From contig CM043875.1 in the NCBI GenBank assembly GCA_023846275.1, forward strand, positions 25,834,851 to 25,898,850: a stretch of DNA of 64,000 nucleotides, read 5' to 3'. This document shows, in pieces, positions 37,601-49,600 of the stretch (position 1 is the first letter of the stretch; every line of letters starts with the position of its first letter). The notes beneath the pieces were generated by a model. It ran no database searches, was not told the origin of the DNA, and worked only from the letters and a program-made list of their open reading frames with translations. The position numbers and the translations under genes are program-made. This DNA is from Vanilla planifolia (lineage: Eukaryota > Streptophyta > Magnoliopsida > Asparagales > Orchidaceae).

Positions 37601-37654
37601 TATCTGTTACTAATGTTTACTACAATGTCTTCTTTCTTCCTCGACATCGTAGTT
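34641..37654. other. AT-rich intergenic sequence
   Basis: No protein family recognised. Short frames near 35359-35576 (both strands) and 36572-36835 have no family similarity I can see and are most likely chance. Just after the TRIM-like element, sequence resembling the flank before it (AATCA.TAA.CCAGAAGA) recurs. Confidence 0.4.
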
Positions 37655-37800
37655 GTTTTGGGCAAGCACACAACCAAAGACATTTTGGAGAAGAGATGAA
37701 TTCCTATAGATTGGTTATGCACCATTTGCTTGGAGTTTGAATCCAATCATCATTTCATCTTTCTAACTCTATGTGGTCTTTCTTTGCTTGGTCATCTTCT
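37655..37800 (+). mobile_element. Possible zinc-finger end of a LINE-type reverse transcriptase (zf-RVT), decayed
   Basis: A plus-strand translation reads LGKHTTKDILEKR, stop, IPIDWLCTICLEFESNHHFIF. This resembles the plant zf-RVT pattern: a short helix with T-K-D-x-L, then C-x-x-C, then H-x(3-4)-F/H. It is short, contains a stop, and no reverse transcriptase was recognised upstream, so the call is tentative. Confidence 0.4.
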
Positions 37801-40487
37801 CTTCAGGACTTAAGGTTGCCAAACCCTAGCAATGCCTTGAGTTTAGTTGCTCTGACAGCCTTAAAACCAGTGCACCACTCAAGAGAAGGGAGGTGTTAGT
37901 CTAAAGTACTTGTAAAATAACATGATTTTTTTTAATTTGTAGTTGTATATTTATACTAATTAAAGTACTATAATGATTATCACAAGCCAATAACATGGCT
38001 ATGAGCCTTCATTATCCTATCATAACGATTTTAAAGGGCACTTACCATTGAATTCTCTTTACCATTTTTTTTTTCTTTTCACAAAAGAATATAAGTGAAA
38101 ATTACTATGTAAAATAGAATATTGGAGTTGTAACAATAAAAGATGTTTTCAAGAAGAGCTAGTTTACAAGATTTTAAACATGTTAAATATGATCCATTTA
38201 ATTTTGTAATGAAAAAAAAAATCTAAGTCATTGTTGTTCTCTTATATAGAAAGGAAAAGGAGAAGACAACAAAAAAAAAAGATGATACAAAACAATTAAA
38301 AGAACTTGAAGTATTTAGATTTCAATAAAAGATTACTAATAAATAAAACAAAATAATATTAGTGTTTAACAATGAGATTTTTTTTTCAATTTTTTTGTTG
38401 TTTTTTCTTTTTTGTAACTTTAAATATGTTAAATATAATTCATCTAATACTCTAATAAAAAAAAACTAAATTATTATTGTTCTTTTATGTAAACACAATA
38501 CTTTGTACAAAACATTCCGATTACGAGTTGACTTAGAATAGTTGTTAAATGTTAGATTAATAATAAAAATTTGATATAAAATGCTGTTTAAAAGTATATG
38601 TTAATAATATAATATAAAATATATTTAATAAAATAATTTTGTTATAAAATGATAATAACATTTCTTTATTTTTTTTAATAAAAAGATAATATCAGTTCTT
38701 GAAAAGTTGGCTTAATCCAATTGAAGGCCAGAGTTAAGCCGAATACAAAAAAAAAATTCTATTAATCTAACGGATAAAGAATTTCTATTAATCCAAAATT
38801 ATATGAATATTACAATTTTCTAAATATTAAACATAAAATTATTCTTTATAAATATATTAATAAAAATTATTTTTTATTTTTGAAAAACTATTTATTAAAC
38901 CCACAAGTAATTTAGAAGCAAGACCTCACAAATATGGCACAGGCATCTTATTGCATATTATTGAAGAAATTATAACTGAAAGACATTGGAATAATTGAGT
39001 GATTAAATTATAAGAAATGGAGATGGAATGACTAAAAAAATAGAGATGATTTTAATGGCATTATGGAAAATACTTGAAGAGTTGACATAGATTAAGCACT
39101 CTTTGACTATTTGACCTTATTTGTCAATCTTTGCCTTTGATTTAAAGCCCTAAAAAGGTTTATTGACTTATCACTTTATTGATACAGATATTAGGTTGAT
39201 TATCTTTTGATTCCTTGTAAAGATTAATAATTGATATCAATGGTGATAGATAGTGGCCTTAAATTCAAGTGACAACAATACAAAAAATATTGATGCTAAA
39301 ATTCAATAAACTCCTTTCAAAATATAGTAAGATTTAACACATGAAACAAATAGTCAAATTTTTATTATAAAAAAATTCTAAATTAATTAACATTATGCCT
39401 TGAAACAAGCTTGATATCTATTTATTCTTCCAAAAATGTTTTCTTGAGTTGCTTTTAGAAATTAAATAAAATAAAATAAATTCAAAAGAAAAAACTATTT
39501 CATTTATCAGTAATCTAAAAAATATCATTATTTATTTTCTTTTTGTCCTCTTCTCCTTTGCTTTACACCAAAAACTCCTTTTACAATTATTAGAAAATAT
39601 AGTTAACACAAGTTCATACATAACAAAGTTATACATGAAATAAACATTAGACACAAAAAATCATTAATGCATAATAAATTCATAATTATCATAATCCATT
39701 GGTCATTAATTTTTCATCTTGTAAACATAATTAATGAACAACTAAACCTTTGGTCTAAAGTTATATGTATTATAAACCGCATACCCATTACTATTTTACC
39801 TGTAAGACTCCTTTACACTTGAGTTGCTTACACCTAAGTCATCTTCACGGTACATTTTTACATGGACTCAGTTCCTCTAGTTAAGACGATTTCATTTCTT
39901 TAATACAGTTTCCATGAAAGCAATCAGGATGATACAATATTTATTTTCGTTCTTAAACTAACATAGATATTGTCATAACCTAAAAACACAACTATATATA
40001 TATATATGAAGAAAGGATTAGTTAGCCTCCAATGAAAATGAAGTTGAAATGTTGTAGGATTCCTTGATTCAGCTATGTTTGATAAGGTGCTTACAGCTTT
40101 CGAAAGCATTCTTTAAAAAAAAAATAGTGATAGACAATTAGAACAAGAAAAGCTTTTTATAATCACATTAAGCAAGCTTTTCACAAAGAAATGCCTTCAG
40201 CTTATAATGAAAACGTAAAGCAATGCATTTATTGCAGATAGCAGATTGAATATGGGCTTTGAGCATGTTTTGATGAGGTTGGAAACATTGGTTGAGGAAG
40301 ATGGATGCCAGAGAATAACGACATGCTAAGGCTTAGATAGAAATCTGAACTAAGCCTGACTCTTTATGCTTTGATGCGAAACCGGAAACAAAACTGGAGT
40401 TCGAAAAGGTTATTAACACGCTCTTAAAACATTCTATTCAAGTAATCACAAAAAGGAATTCATCAGGAAGAGTTTAGGATTACCTGT
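37801..40487. other. AT-rich intergenic sequence, 3' flank of PIRL
   Basis: No gene recognised. It includes a short (TA)n run near 39990-40010. The region nearest 40487 must carry the 3' untranslated part of the minus-strand PIRL gene. A possible donor lies just after the PIRL stop codon (AACAG then GTAATC on the minus strand), so a 3'UTR intron may be present. Confidence 0.4.
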
Positions 40488-43400
40488 TCAAAACTGCTGG
40501 TCAAGGTATGGATCTTTGTAGGACTTCTCCCCATCTCCAAAGTACCCCGCAACGCTGGCCGAAACCCCGGTCACCACACCGCTCAACCAAGAGGTGCTGC
40601 GCAACAGCCAACCGCCCTTCGACTCCGCACTGTCCGGTGCCTGACTCCTCTGCTCCTCCTCGATCAGCATGTCGAGCCACCTCCTCGACATGTACATCTT
40701 GACGGCTACCACGCCCTGGTTCGCGACCTCCACCGGCGGAACGGCCAGCGGGTTCTGCTCTAGTTTAAGCTCGGTGAGGTTCTCGAGCCGTCCGAAGGAA
40801 TCCGGCAGGGCGTGGATTTGGTTGTTGCTGAGGTCCAGTTCACGGAGATTAATCAGATCGCCGAACGTAGGGGGTAGCTCTGTCAGGTCGCTGAAGTTGC
40901 TGCTCAGGTTCAGGGTTTCGAGATTCGTTAACCTTCCGATCGAATAGGGCAGCCCGTGGAGCTCGTTGAATTGTGCATCCAGAACCCGGAGGCAACGCAT
41001 CTCGCAGATCGAGCTCGGGAGGGATCGGATTTTGTTGAGGTTAATGTACAGCTTCTCGAGATTTACCAATTCGTAGCCGATGTTCGTCGGCAGATACGTG
41101 AGAGCATTATAGCTCGCGTTCAGCTCCACGAGAGACCTGCAGTATGAGATGCTATCTGGTAATGCCTTCAGCTTATTACTGGAGACGTCGAGGATCTTCA
41201 GATTGAGCAAAAGCCCAATGGAATCAGGCAATGATACCAACAAATTGGAAGAAAGATAGAGTTTTTCCAGCTTTTCCAGCCCAGCTATTGCATCTGGTAA
41301 GGCCTGTGATACAATTATAAACCAAAATAAAATCACCAAGTGAACAAAGCATTTCCATGAAGCTGGCCAAACAAAGCAGCTTAGGATAGAACATCTAGAT
41401 CAGTAATCTCCTTTGGTTTCTCAAAAATACATTAATTCCTTTTCCCTTTTTAATGGATAAAATCTAAGGATAAACTACATAGAACTTAGTACTTGTTTGC
41501 ACATTCTCATTAGTTATTTTGTGTGTTCATCCTCCCCCAACCAAATTGACAATTCCACAGATATGTGTACAAGTAATTCAATGATTTGACTTTGCATCAA
41601 GTACTTTCACAGTTTACCTCAATTACATGTTCAAGACAGCATGATGGAAACTTTATGCTATCTATGCAACGAAAGTTTACTCAGATTAAATGAAATTATT
41701 TGTGTGTAAGTTTGCATATGGAACCAATTCAAATGAATTTGATGTTAATAAAATACGTAAGTAAGATTTCAAGCTTGACAACTAAACAAACATACTCCTT
41801 ATATATTTTAGTATCTACCAATTTTCATTCAATTAAATCCACATCAATGGTATTAAACTTTGTCATACATTTCCATAAGAGCTTAAAATGTCTTCAGAAA
41901 GGAGTAAGAAAGAGAGAGAGTTTATTTAAAAGGTTTAGTATCCATCAAAGTCATTTCTTAATACAAGCTTATGCTGCATAAAACAAGGAGTTTTCTGCTG
42001 CATTATCAAAGTCATCAGATAAGGAAAAATTTCAAGAAGCCTATTGAAAAGCAAGCAATTTAATTCATGCAACTTTGACTCCTACTAGACCATATGCATG
42101 AAGATGGCAGGGATCATCCAAAGGGATTTGCCTTATAATGTGCGACCCTTGCAGGATTCTAGGAGGAGATCACAAAATTAAATGATCCAAAATCATAAAG
42201 GGAGAAAATACATGTGGCATGTTAATTTGCGATCTTATAAGACGACAAGACACCTTTTGAATACAAAATCAAGAGATAAAATTGGGCCAAAATAAACAAT
42301 ATGTCAACAGTTGGTTTAGGTTGAGATGTAATAGTATTAGAGAAACATCTCTACTAGTATGATGTAATTTAAAGATGAATTATATGAGAATTGGTTGGCA
42401 TATGATATCCAAGATCCATGAGTGTGAATAATGATCACTGGTTGTTCAATCAAAAAAGATTCACTAGCTAAAAAATGACTTCTAGTAGGTTTCTATGAAT
42501 AATCTTAAATCAAAATGGATTGTTTTTTATCTATATAGTTAGATTATGACTTCAAAAAAATGAGTGTAATTTGAACACAAACCACAAGGCCGATTTAGGC
42601 TAAATGCTAATTTAAGTTAAAATTGAGACTACTCTCGACAAATGTGTATAATGACATGCTTTGACATTGTTTTTAATATATACATGCATATTCCATCTTC
42701 AATTGGCATCCTTGCCGTACAAAAACTAAAAAAACCTAATGAAAAAGATGACAAAAGGTAGATACTAAGAGGCAATGTTTCATACATAAATAGTTATGAG
42801 AATACACGCTATGATATTAACACTACAAGCTTTATTAGCTACATGAGTAAACATATACTCAGCATTCTTTTTTACTTCACTAAACTTTTTTTTACAAAAA
42901 CGAAATTAAGATGTTGGGTTGAAATATAAATAGGTAACCTTCTTATTTATGAAACTTTGTCCAAATTAGTTTCATGTTCAATCTATAGTTGTATCAAATA
43001 ACAAGAACCATAAAATGAGCAACTAAAAGAAAGGTAGGCCAAGGCTCGAAGGCATCTTCGAAAAAGTTAAGCTTGTCTATACCTAAAATTGAACAATCAA
43101 CTCAAACTATACTCAACAATAATTTACTAATTATGGGCATGTGCTCTAATTTGGATCAAATGGATCGACCTACTATGTGAAAAATTCCTAGTTCCTATAA
43201 CTTGATAATAAGGTTGACTCATCAAGGCTCACCGACTGGACCTTATACGACACCTAAACCAATTAATAACCCACCGACACATAATGATCCAAGAAAGAGT
43301 ATGGATTAAAGAAGGAGAATAAAGACCAGGTGGATGGAAGAGTGAAAGAAAAAGTAAATATAGAGGGAAGGCTTTAAAGAACATCACTAAGATAATCTAT

Positions 43401-45142
43401 CAATAGTCAAACACAAAATATAGAAAATAAGAACTAGACACTATCAGCTTTCAGGATTTCGCATTAGTATATCCAAAAACAATGAAGTCCAATATGCTAT
43501 TGCAAAGCTAAAATATTTCATTACAATTTATTCAAAAATCATAGGATTAAAAGTTAGACTAAAGAGGAAAAACACCATGATAATTTTGTAGCAAGCAGTG
43601 TCAAGCCCATCCCCCTATTGCCCCACTCGCAATTTCTTTTTGCTCTTAGCATGGATTCCATACAGAATTTTCAAATGTTTATTTTATATGGACACTACCA
43701 TGTCTCCTTCTTCGCGTACAGTGCATTTGTTTCCTTTTAGTTTGCACTCAAATCGTAATCTGCACATTGACTGAATATCTAAGTTCTACATAAGAGCAGA
43801 GCAGAATAGCAGATCAATGAGTTTTATATATGAAAAATATTGGTCAACCCAATCCTGGAAAAATGGATTTCATACGTCATTACTGAACAGGTTTAAGTTG
43901 TTCCCGAAGAACCTACAGCAAGAGTGTGCACAAAGCATAAAAGGAGATGTTCTATACCAGAAAGCAAAGACCTATGACCTTTGCACTTCACCCTAGAAGG
44001 CAAACACTAAGGTGTTACTTTTACCTCATAAGTTTTCTCTCACATTTATTTTGTAATGTTTAAATATAAATCCCTAAATTCAACCTTCTAAATGCGTCAA
44101 AGCAAGCACTATTGTGATTTTCTCAGCAACTTTTCCAACGTACTATACTGGCAAATGTCATGGAAAGGTCGATGCCTTATAAATTATCGAAGTTCACCTT
44201 AATCACTAATAGAAATATTAATCCAGTGCGCCGTATAGGAAGACTATTATTACCCAGGCCTGGAATTAACATACATATGGTAAGCTTACTACAAGACACA
44301 AATTCCATTGAAACATGTCTTAAAAACACACTAAGCAAATAGCTAGTTCTTAATAAGCGCATGTAGGTAACTTTCTCAAAAACGAAGGCAACACATACCT
44401 CTAAACGATTGTTGGAAAGGTCAAGGGACACCAAACAACGAATCTTTCCGAAGTCTTCAGGAAGGATTCTTAGCCGTCGTCCAGAGAGATTGACCATCTC
44501 CATGCTCTTAAGAGAGGCATCCTGCAAGATAGCAACAACCTCCTCATTGACTTGCTCGTCCTCTTCCTCCTCTCCCTGCCCCGCAGCAAAACCTTCGCCG
44601 GCAGCAGAGACATATATCTTCTCAAGCCTCTCTTCCGACTCCTTCAGCAAATTCTCGTAGGCCTCGTGCATGTCCTCAAGCTGGACGACGGCCTTGTAGC
44701 GCGCCTTCTGCGCCTCCGCCTTCGCCCGACACTCCTTCTCCTTCTCGGCGATCTCTGTTCCCCGGGCAGAGGGGTCAGAACTGTCGAGAAGAGGGGAGCG
44801 TGCGATCTGTTCGAGCTGTTGAACTAGCGCCGCGTCAATTTCGACGAGACGAGCACGGGCGAAGTCGACGGCCTCGTGGTCGGGGCGGTCACCTAGGGCC
44901 CGGAGGACGGCGCGGGTCTGGGAAACATCGGAGATAGCACGGGCCATTGAGTCCAGTAGATCGGGGTGACGTAGGTGTGGCATCCTCTCCATGAGCTCCG
45001 TTTCGAAGAGCGACGCTGAAGGGGAAGCCGGAGGCGGCGCGGCGGCCTCGATGTCGGGATCGGGAGCCGGTAGGCGTGCGGCGGAGTGGAGGCGGGACAT
45101 GACATAGGAGAGGATGGGGAAGTTCTTTGGATTTGGATCCAT
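40488..45142 (-). CDS. PIRL: Plant intracellular Ras-group-related LRR protein (PIRL 1/3/9-like)
   Basis: Two exons, 45142-44399 and 41303-40488, joined in phase 0 (LSNNRLE then ALPDAIAG), 519 residues. The start [18 protein letters not shown] is typical of this subgroup. The N-terminal ~200 residues are Ala/Glu-rich and helical, with a likely coiled coil ([20 protein letters not shown]) and an acidic patch [12 protein letters not shown]. Ten or so leucine-rich repeats of about 23 residues begin near residue 213 with the Ras-group form LPxxIxxLxxLxxLxLSxNx[41 protein letters not shown], and so on. The tail is [19 protein letters not shown] followed by a Ser/Gly-rich end. PIRLs are cytosolic relatives of animal SHOC2 and bacterial LRR effectors; Arabidopsis members act in pollen and embryo development. 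The 3.1 kb intron has no recognised gene. In the genomic reading, exon 1 runs on past the donor to a later stop (44177); that extension is not LRR. Confidence 0.92.
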
Positions 45143-45216
45143 GGCGATCGGTGAGAAGAGATCGGTGTACCTCGTCCAGGTCGCTCTGCAGGCAAATCAG
45201 CTCTTCAAATGGAAGC

Positions 45217-45269
45217 AACGATTGGATTTTTTTTTTTTTTTTTTTTTGATTCAAAACGATTGGATTTTT
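45217..45269. repeat. Poly(T) tract flanked by a 14-bp direct repeat
   Basis: AACGATTGGATTTT occurs at 45217-45230 and again at 45255-45268, on either side of T(21) plus GATTCAA. On the opposite strand this is a few bases followed by A(21) between target-site-like repeats, the signature of a very short, 5'-truncated retroposon insertion. It lies 75-127 bp upstream of the PIRL start codon. Confidence 0.85.
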
Positions 45270-46655
45270 CCTACAATGAGAATAAACTCTCCGAAGGATA
45301 CCACTATCTCATACTCTAAATGATGCTCTAAATTATTAATTTGTTCAATAGATTACAAATTTAAATACAAGACAAAAAAAAAAAAGTAATAAATAATTTA
45401 ATTTTTTTAATTTTCAGTTCTTGTCAAATTAAGATGGGGTAGCTAATAAATAACAAAAAGATTTTGACTAATTTACAAAAATCAAAATTTAAAAATTTAA
45501 ATACAAAGAATTCATATATCATACAAAAACATAAATAAGTATTTCAAATATAATGTATGCAATATTTAAGATTCTATTTTAGGAAAAAAGTATACGCTTT
45601 ATTAAACTTCAATTAAAACAATACAAGGAAAAGAATGATGAAATATTATAAAATTACATAGTTTATAGAAAACTTCAAATGAACAAGATATCAAATAGAC
45701 TAATTTTCACAAAATTGATAATGTGATGTATTGATAGATCAAATTTTATGATTTAATATTTTTCCCATACCAATATGTTAGTATTATTTTATAAATTTTA
45801 TAATCACATTTCATCATATGTGACATTATTTATATAATCTATTTATATAAAATTAGGAAAAAAGAGAAATAAAATTTTAAATTAAAATAAACAAAATATA
45901 AATTTATTTTAAAAAATATTAAATATAAATTATAAAGACAAAGAGCAAATACTAGCCTTTAAGATCAAATTTTTTAAATAAAAAAATAATTATTATGTTA
46001 TCATATAGATATACATCATCATAAAATATCTTCTAGAGGAATCTAAAACATATAACTTTTGACTAAAGTTAAATCTAATAATAAAAAAAATGCATATTAA
46101 ATTATAAGAATCACAAGCTCAAATAAAAATAAAATCATAATCAAACTAATTATAAAAGTAATATAAAAAAATCTAATTTAAAGATTAGTCTATTTCATAT
46201 TTTAGTAAATTTTCTTTTAAAAATCATATATTTATTAACATAATATATGTTTCAAATAAATTTTACATCTTATTTTATAACCAAAACATGTTCCATTTTT
46301 ACAAAATTAGCACCATTGGATTGCTTAATTAATGTCACATAGGCTCACATACATATTTTGTTGATACATCATTATACACTAAAAATGATCATATTTAGTA
46401 TATCAATTGCCAAATAAAATTCCAAATAACAAATCCATCTTACAAAATAAAACCTTTATGATGATTGCTTTTTATTTTCTACCATTTCTTCTATAAGACT
46501 CGAGGAGGCTTCTTATTTAGTTCAAGTACCACTTTACATTAGAAGACGCATCCACTCAAGGGAAAATACACATAAAGCTTCTTGCTTGGATAAGTACCAC
46601 TGTAGTCCAGTATACATCCTCTTTTCACTGCATTGAACCTGCTTGGTATAGATTC
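45270..46655. other. AT-rich spacer between PIRL and FRO
   Basis: Contains the PIRL promoter side (45270 upward) and the 3' flank of the FRO gene (towards 46655). Sequence from about 45340 to 46300 is extremely AT-rich with no frame of note. Confidence 0.45.
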
Positions 46656-49600
46656 TTAGAGGGAGAAGTTGATTGAGTGAAAGAGGAAGGAACACTTCTT
46701 CTTCTTCCCATTCCTTCTCAACATAGCTCCCATAGAATAACTTCTACAGAACAAAGCCACTGATTCTTGCATAGAATATGGTCCGCAAACAAATACTCCA
46801 ACCTTCGTTTCTCCTGCCTCGACAGGCTCTTCTGAAAGCACATCTATACATCCATTGATCATTCAATAAGACAATGCCATTGTTTCAATGGAAAAAAATA
46901 AATACTTAAAAGAACGATTTAATATATGCTGTTTGAAAGATGATCCAAACACGCTATTATAGGCAAACAACATGTTTGATTTTGGTTTTTACCTATCAAA
47001 TTCGGCCTTCTTCCAAAGTTTATCTCATAGTCTGGCTCCATTCTTTGAGCTTTGGCCTCCAAGGTAGCACAGGAGTTCTTTCCTAAGGATGTACACTTTC
47101 CATCAGCAGAACCCCTCCACTGTGAAACAACCGTGGCCATTATGCAACTTGTGATGGCAATGGCAAAGGAACAGATTACAAAAAGATCATAAACCCATGA
47201 AGGGCTTTTATCCTTTGAGGGTTTCTTCCCTTCATGGATACAGAATCTGTTTAAACATAGAATGCAAATAAGGAAAACAATGGAAGCTAATCCTGTGATT
47301 CCAGCCCTCCACATTGGCCCTTCAGGACCTGGAAGAACATCTTTGGAGGAACTTTGTTCTACAATGAAAGCCTTTGTCTGAGACATTGAACCTAATATTT
47401 CTCTAACAGATGAGGAACTCGAACCCTGCTCTTGGGTCACATAAATGCTCAATTTTAGTTGTGTAATCTGTGATTCATTAGGAGAATGATGAAGTAGTAG
47501 AGTAGAAACTGGTGTCAACATGTTAAGATCCTGTAGCTTCCTCACTACGTATAAAAGATGAACTTTTGCTGTATGATTCTTCCTGCTGTGATTCCTGGAA
47601 GCCATATCTTGCAAGATACCGAGAAATGGAGTTATACCAGATCCTCCAGCTACCAAAACCAATCGATCATATCTGCTTTGAAAGAGGCCAAAAGATTAAC
47701 ATGATATTAAGCATGAATGGTGCTTCGAGTTTGATTTGGGACAATAGTGGCAATCAGAAAAGCCTGGTGATGAACTATAAACTATGCCATACCAACCCTT
47801 CACAGCAAAATAACATTTTTCCCACTGTAGCCCAAAACAAACAATGAATATGTAATGTTCAAAATGCAAAGAATTATACCTTTCATATGAAAGATTTATA
47901 GGTCCATATGGGCCTTCTACTGAGACAGATAGTCTCCCAAGATGATCTGATGCTTTGTTAGACATGGATTCTATACTGTCATATAGAGAATTTGTCCACC
48001 GGCCATGACATTTCACAAGGATCGAAAGCTTTTCATCTTCCATCTTGGAACTTGAAATTATACTGAAAGGATGCCACTGGAACTTCGATATGCTTGGTAT
48101 CTTCACGAATAGAATGCTGGTTGGTGTGTATTTCAAGCCTGGTAAAGAATACGATGAGACGTGTTGTCTTAACAACATCAACATCAATAAAACAGCAAGT
48201 AAGAAACCATCATGAGCATACATACTGGGGTTCTTTCTGAAGGTGAGTTCTATTGCTCTACAGGGTAAAATACGAGCAGAAAGAAGGCTAACAACTCTCC
48301 TAGACTGCAGGAGGCGTAGGACTTTGTCCAGGGCAAAAAGCATGACCCCAGAGAAAACGAGGTAAAAATGCCTTTCCCCAGCATGCAACAAGAAGAATAA
48401 GATGAATACAATGTAGAGATTGTGGATAGAATAGAAGAGCTGGAAATACTTTCTTCTAATTGCGGGTAGAGCAGTAATCCAAATGGTTAATCCAATAACA
48501 AGAGTAATGGCTCCTGCAAGATAGATGCGTCCTGTTCTTTGCCACTTAGTTATCTGCAATTTGTTAGTTAATGGGAGTATACCAATCAGAAAGTATAGGA
48601 TATTGATAAGGAGAAAGGTAAGAAAGTTTTCATCATGGGTTGTATGTCGGCAAATAAATTCCATGAAGTGTTCCAAAACATTTTAGTTTGAAATAAGAAG
48701 TAATACAATTTGTAGTTAGAGTTAGCCAAAATACCATGAAAAATCTTTATTGGTGCAAGAAAACATGGCAAATAAAAATAAACCTTTTATTCTTGTTAAA
48801 TGTATAAAAGAGTTGCTTACAAGTTGACAAGTGTTATAATTGTTAGTTTCAAGGTCATTTTTCAAGATTTATGTATGTGTAGTTTGGGTTAAACTATTAA
48901 CTTCAATCAAAACACTTTGAAAAGGTGTAAGAAAAACATTGAGTACAAATAAGAACAAGTATAATCCCACATTATAAATTGAATATAATATTGAAATCCT
49001 AATATATAATTGATATGATTCCTATTCAATATGCTTAAACTTTTAGATTATTAAGTATCCTTTTAAGGGTATATTAAGCCCAACCTAGATACCTATTTCA
49101 TGAAACAACCTTAATAAGTGATATCAAATCCAAGTTTGGCTAGAAGAGAAGTTGGATTTGGTTGAAATTTAAGTTCAAACATTCAATAGTATTCATGTGT
49201 CATTGGTGGTCAATAGCCTGATCAAGTAGAGCTTTGGTGAACTCAAACAATGTTTGCACATGATTCGGTTGCTCTCGATGTGCATAATACTTGATGGTAT
49301 TGACAAGCTTTTGCAAAGCTATTTAGGCTTCATTTAAGTGATCAATATGTAGCACTTGTAGTTTGGCTATCCATAATGAAGCAATTGTTATAATCCACAA
49401 GAAAAATAAAAGACTTGGTTTTTTACTTTGACATCCTTGATATTTCACATGACACTTTATTCAATTAATCAAAAGATTTCAAAATTAACAAAACGAGTAA
49501 TACATTGGATGATCCTCCCATTATAAGGAGAGACTTTTTAGTGTCAATGAGATTGAGTTTAGTTCAATGTTCTAAGTTAAACACAATCTTCATACACAAC

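Noticed and set aside
40508..41147. Plus-strand frames opposite the PIRL LRR exon
   Set aside because: Shadows of the LRR coding strand.
44177..44398. Extension of the PIRL exon 1 frame beyond residue 248
   Set aside because: After the donor at 44398 the translation loses the LRR pattern, whereas splicing to 41303 continues it exactly in phase.
48760..48900. Continuation of the FRO exon 5 frame upstream (towards 48676)
   Set aside because: The intron acceptor CTGCAG before ATAACTAAGTGG restores the FRO reading; sequence upstream of it is not FRO-like.
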